A DNA stretch of 50,000 nt from Symbiodinium natans (lineage: Eukaryota; Sar; Dinophyceae; Suessiales; Symbiodiniaceae): positions 117,501 to 167,500 of the forward strand of contig CAJNDS010002197.1 of the NCBI GenBank assembly GCA_905221605.1. Direction: 5' to 3'. This document shows, in pieces, positions 43,730 through 50,000 of this stretch. The notes below the pieces were generated by a model. It was not told where the DNA came from. It searched no databases and worked only from the letters and a program-made list of their open reading frames with translations. The position numbers and the translations under genes were made by a program. Positions within the stretch are counted from its first letter, which is position 1. Each line of letters starts with the position of its first letter.

Positions 43730-43747
43730 GTTTACCCCGGGTTTGGG

Positions 43748-43812
43748 GGGTTTAGGGTTTAGGGTTTAGGGTTTAGGGTTTAGGGTTTAGGGTTTAGGGT
43801 TTAAGGTTCAGG
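43748..43812 (+). repeat. (TTTAGGG)n array
   Basis: Nine units. Confidence 0.96.
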
Positions 43813-44079
43813 ACTTAATCATTGTAGGGCTTGGGGCTGGATAGTTGCAAGTAGGTATGTGTGCGTGCTGCTTCTAACCATCAACCTACAAGTAGGGAGC
43901 CCGGGAGTCTGTGAGGTTTAGGGATTCTGTGGAAGGTGCAGGGGGTGTAGGGCTGAGAATCCAAGGACCCCAAACGCTGCCCTAAACCCCCAGCCTGGAA
44001 GGTTGGACATTTTGTCATACCCGAGCTCCGAAATCCTAAGCCCCCTTAAGGTTCCAAGCAGGCCCCCCGAAAATCGAAC

Positions 44080-44160
44080 CCTAAACCCCAAACCCTGAAC
44101 CCTAAACCCCAAACCCTAAACCCGAAACCCGAAACTCTAAACCCTAGACCCCAAACCCCC
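44080..44160 (-). repeat. Degenerate (CCCTAAA)n array
   Basis: About 11 units with CCCGAAA and CCCCAAA. Confidence 0.9.
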
Positions 44161-44228
44161 AAGGAGTTCATCCAGGAAGCCGAGCGCCAGCGGGAGCTCA
44201 TGAAACACAGACTGGGCCCCTTGAAGGG
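44161..44228 (+). CDS. Exon-like coding island, charged helix
   Basis: Frame KEFIQEAERQRELMKHRLGP then LKG, ending AAGG|GTTTAG. Pattern of an amphipathic helix, similar in style to the island at 41295. CCCTAAA before, TTTAGGG after. Confidence 0.48.
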
Positions 44229-44242
44229 TTTAGCCGTTGCAT

Positions 44243-44295
44243 TAGGGTTTAGGGTTTAGGGTTTAGGGTTCGGGGTTTAGGGTTTGGGGTTCAGC
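44243..44295 (+). repeat. (TTTAGGG)n array
   Basis: Seven units. Confidence 0.93.
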
Positions 44296-44603
44296 CGCTC
44301 CGGGTCGAGCAGTTTCATGGTAAAGCTATATTTACGGCTCCGATATAACACCCACCCACCCAGAGAATCCCATGACATTGAGAAGAAAAGAATACAAGCA
44401 TTCTCCAATCATCTCAGCTTCGAAGGCCCGACCTCGCGCCAGGTCGTTCGCCCGTTTCACAGTCGGTAGCACCCGCTACCGGAGCCTGTCCTCGGGGTTC
44501 CTTGAAACTCCTGGGACACGCCTTTGGGATTGCCTGGGTCGCTTTGGCACAGACTCACTGGAACTCGCGGGAATTCCGGGAAACTGCGCCACATCGCAGC
44601 AAG
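44296..44603. other. Spacer, no recognisable gene
   Basis: Overlapping open plus frames (44284-44469 and 44372-44623) with no motif. Confidence 0.45.
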
Positions 44604-44790
44604 CCCTAAACCCTAAACCCTAAACCCTAAACCCTAAACCCTAAACCCTACACCCTAAACCCTAAACCCTAAACGCTAAACCCTAAACCCTAAACCCTGA
44701 ACCCTGAACCCTGAACCCTGAACCCTGAACCCTTAAACCCTAAACCCTAAACCCTAAACCCCGAACCCTGAACCCTGAACCAAAAAGCCC
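44604..44790 (-). repeat. (CCCTAAA)n array with CCCTGAA block
   Basis: About 25 units. Confidence 0.96.
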
Positions 44791-44803
44791 TAAACCATCG
44801 CAG

Positions 44804-44879
44804 CAGCCGAGGCAGCTTCGTCCTCGCCCCAAAGAATGCCAAGCTCGAGGAGGCTTTACGCCGACAGAAGGCTCTGTAG
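44804..44879 (+). CDS. Exon-like coding island ending in a stop
   Basis: After CGCAG the frame reads SRGSFVLAPKNAKLEEALRR then QKAL and TAG at 44877, where the TAG is the start of the TTTAGGG array (CTGTAGGGTTTAGGG). Either a last exon or the donor lies at GG|GTTTAGGG. CCCTAAA before, TTTAGGG after. Confidence 0.48.
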
Positions 44880-44946
44880 GGTTTAGGGTTTAGGGTTCAG
44901 GGTTTAGGGTTTAGGGTTTAGGGTTTGGGGTTTGGGGTTTGGGGGC
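44877..44946 (+). repeat. (TTTAGGG)n array
   Basis: About nine units. Confidence 0.94.
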
Positions 44947-45183
44947 GAGAGGGTTTATGGTGGGTTAGTATTGGGTGTGATGACCCCAGTTTTGGGTTCA
45001 TTTAGTGCCCAAGGTAGGGCTTTGGGGCCTTAGTTTAGCGATTTAGGAATTGCGGGTTTAGGGTTTGGGAGGCTCAGGTTTGGGGAGTTCAGGGTTTGGA
45101 GCTTGGGGGGTGGGGTTTTACTCCTACACGAGCGAGCCCGCAAGCCTGACTTCCCCTTACGGTGTCGGAGAGATTTCCCTCCT

Positions 45184-45298
45184 TAAACCCTAAACCCTAA
45201 ACCCTAAACCCTAAACCCTAAACCCTAAACCCTAAACCCTAAACCCTAAACCCTAAACCCTAAACCCTAAACCCTAAACCCTAAACCCTAAACCCTAG
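45184..45298 (-). repeat. (CCCTAAA)n array
   Basis: About 16 near-perfect units. Confidence 0.98.
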
Positions 45299-45410
45299 AC
45301 AACCAACGCCCACAAACCTTAAGTAGTCGCCGTTTGAAGTGCCGGGTCGGCACCTCAGGGTTCAAGGGCTCACGGGCTTCTTTTAAAGGGATCCCCAGAA
45401 ACACCCCAAG

Positions 45411-45482
45411 GGTTTAGGGTTTAGGGTTTAGGGTTTAGGGTTTAGGGGTTAGGGTTTAGGGTTTAGGGTTTAGGGTTTAGGG
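45411..45482 (+). repeat. (TTTAGGG)n array
   Basis: Ten units. Confidence 0.96.
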
Positions 45483-45538
45483 CCAAAGCCTTGACGATAC
45501 CCGATACATAATCCCTTAAAGGGAGTATATAGGGTACC

Positions 45539-45573
45539 TCATTCCCTCATTCCCTCATTCCCTCATTCCCTAC
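45539..45573. repeat. CATTCCCT tandem repeat
   Basis: Four copies of TCATTCCC. Confidence 0.9.
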
Positions 45574-45760
45574 GAAGAACCAGCCAGTTGACCCAAATAA
45601 AACCGTACTCCCCCCCCCCTTTTGGAGGGTCCGCTTCCCTTCCTACCTCACACAGTAGGGATTAGGGAAGTCGTTTCTGCAGTCCCTTGCAAGACGCCTC
45701 GGTTTAGGGCTCAGGGCTAGGCCCTGAGTTCCTTCCTGCTCCAGCGCTCCCGAGAGGAAA

Positions 45761-45825
45761 GTTTAGGGTTTAGGGTTTAGGGTTTAGGGTTTAGGGTTTG
45801 GGGTTTGGGGTTAGGGTTGAGGGTG
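45761..45825 (+). repeat. (TTTAGGG)n array
   Basis: About eight units, following GAGAGGAAA|GTTTAGGG. Confidence 0.95.
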
Positions 45826-45849
45826 TAGGCTGGCACTTCTTTCCCCCAG

Positions 45850-45925
45850 GCCTCGCGTGAGGCCCGTGCCAAAGAGAAAGCCGACTCCAATGGGCCCCCT
45901 GGCCAGCACGTCTTCTTCGGGCTTA
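45850..45925 (+). CDS. Exon-like coding island, product unknown
   Basis: A pyrimidine tract and CAG (TTCTTTCCCCCAG) precede ASREARAKEKADSNGPPGQH then VFFG. A second frame over the same bases is also open (RPVPKRKPTPMGPLASTSSS), so the frame is not certain. TTTAGGG lies on both sides. Confidence 0.42.
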
Positions 45926-46249
45926 GGCGGCTTAGGGTTTGGGGGTTTTGAGTTTGGTTTTAGGCTTAGGGTTACATACGGTTATGGTGCCTTCTGCTTT
46001 GAGGCTCCTAACTTCATACGGGGCCGAGGGTATCCAAAAGGGCCCATGATTTCGAGAATCCCCCTCCGTATGGGTTTAACTTCCTTCGTTTGGGTTCAGG
46101 GTTTCTAAGTTGTGGACTACGGTGCAAGGCTTTCATTCCTTGTAAGGCTTAGGGGTTGCATGGTGCTTCTTTTACTGCTTTCGAGGTCCTGAACCCTGAG
46201 CCCCGATTTCAAGCATTAACTGGCATTAACAGTACCCCCCCCCCCCCCC

Positions 46250-46355
46250 TTAAACCCCAAACCCCGAACCCCAAACCCCAAACCCTAAACCCCAAACCCC
46301 AAACCCAAAACCCTAAACCCCAAACCCTAAAGCCCAAACCCTAAACCCCAAACCC
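46250..46355 (-). repeat. (CCCCAAA/CCCTAAA)n array
   Basis: About 14 units, mostly CCCCAAA, after a poly-C run. Confidence 0.93.
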
Positions 46356-46367
46356 CAAGCATCCCAA

Positions 46368-46509
46368 ATGCCACGAGCCGAGGGTACACCGCGAGCCGGC
46401 CAAGCCGGTTGGCCACAGCCAACGTGCTGCCCTGCATGCGAATCAGACGAAATGACCCCCACCTTGGGGCGCCGAGCCGCAAGGAAAAAGAGTGCCTGTT
46501 TTGTTTTGA
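46368..46509 (+). CDS. Exon-like coding island, product unknown
   Basis: Frame MPRAEGTPRAGQAGWPQPTC, then CPACESDEMTPTLGRRAARK and KSACFV. It contains CC-x2-C but no recognised finger. CCCTAAA-type before, TTTAGGG after. Confidence 0.4.
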
Positions 46510-46622
46510 GGGTTTAGGGTTTAGGGTTTAGGGTTTAGGGTTTAGGGTTTAGGGTTTAGGGTTTAGGGTTTAGGGGTTTAGGGTTTAGGGTTTAGGGTTT
46601 AGGGTTTAGGGTTTAGGGTTTA
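46508..46622 (+). repeat. (TTTAGGG)n array ending in poly-G
   Basis: About 16 units followed by a run of about 16 G. Confidence 0.97.
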
Positions 46623-46744
46623 GGGGGGGGGGGGGGGGTGTGCTGCAACTGATTTGGGAGGCTTTGGGATGTTGGGCTCGTGGGCGCTTCCGCTTTGTTG
46701 GGGCTCTCGGGATTAGCACGCTAAACTCTGAACCCTGAACCCGT

Positions 46745-46828
46745 AGCCCTAAACTCTAAACCCTCAACCCTGAACCCTAAACCCTAAACCCGAAACCCTA
46801 AACCCTAAACCCTAAACCCCAAACCCTC
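46745..46828 (-). repeat. (CCCTAAA)n array
   Basis: About 11 units. Confidence 0.92.
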
Positions 46829-46844
46829 CGCCCTGAGGCCTCGA

Positions 46845-46922
46845 CACTGCACCCCATGCCGAGGCAGCTACGACACCCAGCATGACCTGAACGACTTTGC
46901 GGCTGCCTTGAGGCTGCGAAGG
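46845..46922 (+). CDS. Exon-like coding island, product unknown
   Basis: Frame RGSYDTQHDLNDFAAALRLR, ending CGAAGG|GTTCTT. Shares RGS[YF] with the island at 44804. CCCTAAA before, TTTAGGG after. Confidence 0.45.
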
Positions 46923-46935
46923 GTTCTTCTCTGCA

Positions 46936-47060
46936 GGGTTTAGGATTTAGGGTTGAGGGTTTAGGGTTGAGGGTTGAGGGTTTAGGGTTAGGGTTCAGGG
47001 TTCAGGGTTCAGGGTTCAGGGTTTAGGGTTTAGGGTATGGGGTATAGGGTTTAGGGTTAC
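46936..47060 (+). repeat. (TTTAGGG)n array with TTCAGGG block
   Basis: About 16 units. Confidence 0.94.
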
Positions 47061-47109
47061 CCTAATCCCCAAATCCTAAACAAGCCCTAAACCCTAAGCA
47101 AGTGAACGT

Positions 47110-47350
47110 AACAGGTTCAAATAATTTCAACAGGACTGCTTCAAACACAGCGGGCTTGAACACATCAGGTCAGAGACTGATTTGACAGCAAGCTTGAACA
47201 GCAGATTTGAACACAACAGATTTGAAGACAACAGATTGAACACAACAGGTCTTGTCCACAACAGACTTGAGCATGAGAGATGTGAACACAACGGATCCTG
47301 TGGAACACAGCAGTTTGAACAACAGTTCGACGCAATGGATTTAAGACAAT
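47110..47350. repeat. TTGAACACAACAGA-type minisatellite
   Basis: About 15 diverged copies of a 14-16 bp unit (TTGAACACAACAGA). Unrelated to the telomere-like arrays; the minus-strand open frame here is an artefact of the repeat. Confidence 0.85.
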
Positions 47351-47399
47351 GAGCCAACCTTACCACCAAAACCCTAAGCCCTGAGTAAACCCACAGGTA

Positions 47400-47463
47400 T
47401 TGGGATGTTCCCCCTCATACTAACAGTCCTTACTAGGGATTCTCGTACCCGGGAACACCCCAA
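47400..47463 (+). mobile_element. MITE-like short inverted-repeat element, copy 4
   Basis: Starts TTGGGATGTTCCCCCTCATA and ends GTACCCGGGAACACCCCAA, its inverted partner. The core ACTAACAGTCCTTACTAGGG matches copy 1 reverse-complemented. About 23 bp shorter than copy 1. Confidence 0.65.
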
Positions 47464-47525
47464 CCCTAAACCCTAAACCCTAAGCCATAAACCCTACACC
47501 CTAAACTCGAAACCCTAAACCCTAA
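47464..47525 (-). repeat. (CCCTAAA)n array
   Basis: About eight units. Confidence 0.9.
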
Positions 47526-47533
47526 GCCCACAG

Positions 47534-47590
47534 GTACATCGCCGGGCGCCACAACCGCACACCCGCCTCGCCTTCAGGGTTCAAGGCGCT
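47534..47590 (+). CDS. Exon-like coding island, product unknown
   Basis: After CACAG|G the frame reads YIAGRHNRTPASPSGF and runs on into the duplicated block. CCCTAAA before, TTTAGGG after. Confidence 0.42.
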
Positions 47591-47905
47591 TTTGGTCGGA
47601 GAGCACCCTGGCAAAATGCTATGTTCAGGGTTTAGGGGTTCGGGTTTTGGGTTTAGGGTTTAGGCTTTAGGATTTAGGCTTTAGGGTTTAGGGTTTGGGG
47701 TTTCGCGTTTAGGGTTTAGGATTTGGGGTTTAGGGTTTAGGGTTCAAGGCGCTTTTGGTCGGAGAGCGCCCTGGCAAAATGCTATGTTCAGGGTTTAGGG
47801 GTTCGGGTTTTGGGTTTAGGGTTTAGGCTTTAGGGTTTAGGGTTTGGGGTTTCGCGTTTAGGGCTTAGGATTTGGGGTTTAGGGTTTAGGGTTTAGGGTT
47901 GCATG
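47576..47905 (+). repeat. Tandem duplication of a ~163 bp block
   Basis: AGGGTTCAAGGCGCTTTTGG begins at 47576 and 47739. Each copy has the same unique 50 bp followed by TTTAGGG, TTCGGG and TTTCGCGTTTAGGG variants. The second copy lacks about 14 bp. Confidence 0.93.
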
Positions 47906-47986
47906 GCTTTGGAATGGGTTGTAGGAGCTTGGCAAGTGAATGTATCCTGGCACCTAAACCATACATCCTAAACCTAAGGCTGGAAC

Positions 47987-48115
47987 CATGGGCCCTTAGC
48001 GTGGTCCCTTACCCTTGTTTATAGGGATCCGAAGTATGGGCCCTTTTTATATATAGTGTATATAAGGGTTGTATAGCAAGGGACCCAAACTAAGGGTCCA
48101 TACGTCGGATCCCCT
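47987..48115. repeat. Nested inverted repeat
   Basis: CCATGGGCCCTTAGCGTGGT near 47987 and GGGATCCGAAGTATGGGCCC near 48024 are both complementary to the right arm (48079-48113, AAGGGACCCAAACTAAGGG and CCATACGTCGGATCCCC). A TA-rich centre lies between. It may be a degenerate foldback element. Confidence 0.7.
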
Positions 48116-48182
48116 GCGAAACCTTAACCCTGGTAGTTCTGTAGATGCAGAATGCTTCCACACACCTGGGGATTGAGTTTCG

Positions 48183-48207
48183 GGTTTAGGGTTTAGGGTT
48201 TAGGTTC
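48183..48207 (+). repeat. Short (TTTAGGG)n array
   Basis: Three units. Confidence 0.8.
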
Positions 48208-48540
48208 TGGGCGCCTTGACAGGTCATGCACAGTTGCACGCTGGGTAGCGGCACTTCAAAGCCCTACTTCCGGTACTTCCTTCCCACATGGTCACTAAAG
48301 GTCGAGTTTTTTGGGGTCCTTAGGACGGCCCCTACTATTTAGGGTACCCAAAAAGTGACCATCATTTCGAGAAGTGACCCTAGGGGAGCTTCGAAGAGAG
48401 TTCGGCCGTTCCGCAGATTTGCAGAGCTCCCTTGGCAAGTGCCCCTCAGAAGCCCTAAAACCTTAACCCGAACTCCCATGTGCGACTGCAGAGGGGGTCA
48501 GCATAGTTACTAATGGTATTCACCTATGGTCCCTTTTTAA
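48208..48540. other. Spacer, no recognisable gene
   Basis: Unique sequence with GGGTACCC-type motifs near 48350. Confidence 0.4.
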
Positions 48541-48632
48541 ATAAGTAAATAAATAAACAAATATAAATATAAATACATATATATATATATAAATGTATAA
48601 ATAAATAAATTATATATATATATATATACATA
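48541..48632. repeat. TAAA/TA microsatellite
   Basis: AAATA and TATATA units. Confidence 0.9.
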
Positions 48633-48717
48633 CTGTATTCACCCCCAAAACCCTATTCCGTTCCCGGAACCGTTTGCCATGATTCAGGTTTACAGGGTGC
48701 CCGGGAGTGCGGTCGGG

Positions 48718-48776
48718 GGTTCGGGGTTTGGGGTTTGGGGTTTAGGGTTTGGGGTTTAGGGTTTAGAGTTTAGGGT
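48718..48776 (+). repeat. (TTTAGGG)n array
   Basis: About eight TTTAGGG/TTTGGGG units. Confidence 0.9.
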
Positions 48777-48917
48777 TAAATCCTAAACCAGAAGATGCCA
48801 GACCCGTAACTTTTCCAGTAGCTCCTTCCCGAGGTTCGGGCTGCCTCAGACGCGGGTACCCCTACAAGACGTCAGCTACGTCCTAGGCCTGGCAACTCAC
48901 AGCCCTGTGCGCTTGTG

Positions 48918-48995
48918 GATTTAGGGTTTAGGGTTTAGGGTTTAGGGTTTAGGGTTTAGGGCTTGGTGTTTAGGGTTTAGGGGTTAGGGTTTGTG
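48918..48995 (+). repeat. (TTTAGGG)n array
   Basis: About ten units. Confidence 0.93.
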
Positions 48996-49540
48996 GCTTT
49001 GTGTGCCGGGACAGAGAAGGATTTGGAGTGTTTGCGGGGTTGCAAGCGTTCCTGGCATATGACACTATAGCTCACTTTCTGCTTTCACCTCTGGATCTAG
49101 GATATAACCATCAAGTTACCCCGCAAAAGACCTGTCATCAAATACTAAATGAACATAAGATAGAAACTGTATTGGGAAGGTGGTAAAGGACGAACAGATG
49201 GTGGGTTTCTTGGGGGCGAGGGAACCATAGTATTATTAATGGAGTTTATGCGTGAACAAAGTGAACAAGTAAACGAATGAAAGGCATGAAAGTAGTACAT
49301 TCGAATTCTCTTCACGAAGCAGTAGAAGAAAGACAAAAAACAACAACATAGCGGGAAGAAGATAAGAGAAGATTTATAGTATTCCAAAGGACCCTCATGT
49401 TCTATAAGGAATGCAAGACATCTGCTTCCAAGACTATTGAAATGAGGGCAACATGTGCCCCTTGATTCTAAACGAGAACTTACTTGAACAACACTGATAT
49501 GAGTGGCATGCGAATGGAAGGCTACAATTATAGCTTAGGA
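48996..49540. other. AT-richer spacer, no recognisable gene
   Basis: A 61-codon plus frame at 49001-49186 (CRDREGFGVFAGLQAFLAYD) overlaps an 80-codon minus frame at 49145-49387. Neither has a motif. Free of telomere-like repeats for over 500 bp. Confidence 0.4.
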
Positions 49541-49633
49541 AAGTTTAGGGTTTGGAGCCTCGGGGTCTAGGGCAGGGTCAAGGGTTGACGGGTTGAGCCT
49601 AGGGGGATGGGGTTGTGGGATGCCCTGCTGTAG

Positions 49634-49769
49634 AGGCAACGTCATCAACGCGGCGCTTTCCCTGGGGGTGGCATACGTGCTTTTCTGGGAGACGTATTGC
49701 AACGAGCCCTGGTCGTCAACCTTCTTTTCATGTCTCGTAGCTCTACGAGCTCAGCCCCCTGAAGCCTGA
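49634..49769 (+). CDS. Exon-like coding island, possible membrane segment
   Basis: After TGTAGAG the frame reads GNVINAALSLGVAYVLFWET then YCNEPWSSTFFSCLVALRAQ and PPEA, stop TGA at 49767. Two hydrophobic stretches suggest membrane helices. Well composed and open for 44 codons. Candidate last exon; no family recognised. Confidence 0.48.
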
Positions 49770-49887
49770 ACCCAAAAGCTGTTGAACCCTAGCAACGCTA
49801 AAGCCCTAAAGCCTTAAAACCCTCATGCCGCCAAGCCCTTGCACCTTTAACGCCCTGTACCCTTAAGCCCTGAAGCCCTATTTAAGC

Positions 49888-50000
49888 CCGAAACCCTAAA
49901 CCCTAAACCCTACACCCTGAACCCTAAACCCTAAACCCTAAACCCTAAACCCTAAACCCTAAACCCTAAACCCTAAACCCCAAGCCCTAAACCCTAAGCC
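49888..50000 (-). repeat. (CCCTAAA)n array, runs to the window edge
   Basis: About 15 units, continuing past the end of the window. Confidence 0.96.

Noticed and set aside
1-50000. A chromosome end
   Set aside because: Telomere-like arrays occur in both strands, are short, and alternate with unique DNA and transposons through the whole window, so they are interstitial.
1-50000. Dinoflagellate spliced-leader sequence remnants
   Set aside because: I looked for the SL core (CCATTTTGGCTCAAG) and did not see it. A computed search allowing mismatches would settle this.
1-50000. CRISPR-like arrays among the short tandem repeats
   Set aside because: The repeats are head-to-tail telomere-type units without unique spacers of constant length.

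Overview
The window looks like nuclear DNA from a dinoflagellate, probably a Symbiodiniaceae-type alga. This is inferred from three things: many interstitial arrays of the plant/alveolate telomere unit TTTAGGG and its variants, a large Ty1/copia retrotransposon with a domain layout of the kind I associate with dinoflagellate genomes, and short GC-rich coding-like islands scattered among introns or spacers. I see no rRNA, tRNA, CRISPR array or bacterial operon. No intact host gene can be recognised from one continuous ORF.

Layout: 1-2055 is telomere-repeat-laced DNA. 2066-4228 is a 2.1 kb repeat with inverted ends (copy A), bounded by TA-rich microsatellites. 4229-8390 is again telomere-repeat-laced. 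8416-21568 is a second copy of the same repeat (copy B), split by a 10,985 bp copia element (9372-20356). 21600-50000 is a long mosaic of (TTTAGGG)n and (CCCTAAA)n arrays, exon-like islands, a dead LINE-type reverse transcriptase (25848-26420), minisatellites, a 700 bp polypyrimidine tract, and a small family of MITE-like inverted repeats.

The copia element has LTRs that read as identical (377 bp), a 5 bp target duplication TATAT, a copia-style internal tRNA-Met primer site, and a purine tract before the 3' LTR. It encodes Gag with CCCH and CCHC zinc fingers, protease (DSGAT), integrase (HHCC and D,D,E), an extra domain with an HxDxH motif, reverse transcriptase (YVDD), RNase H and a C-terminal tail with a membrane-like helix and a small Cys/His motif. 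The coding region is in four pieces in shifted frames. Copy A of the host repeat is the empty insertion site, so the order of events can be read directly.

The most unusual pattern is in the telomere-like arrays. Across the 24-48 kb part, plus-strand exon-like islands are mostly preceded by (CCCTAAA)n and followed by (TTTAGGG)n. If the islands are exons, each intron begins with TTTAGGG repeats and ends with CCCTAAA repeats, so its RNA could fold into a long stem that brings the two splice sites together. This is inferred by eye; the islands were judged from open frames, residue composition and AG/GT-like edges, with no expression or homology data.
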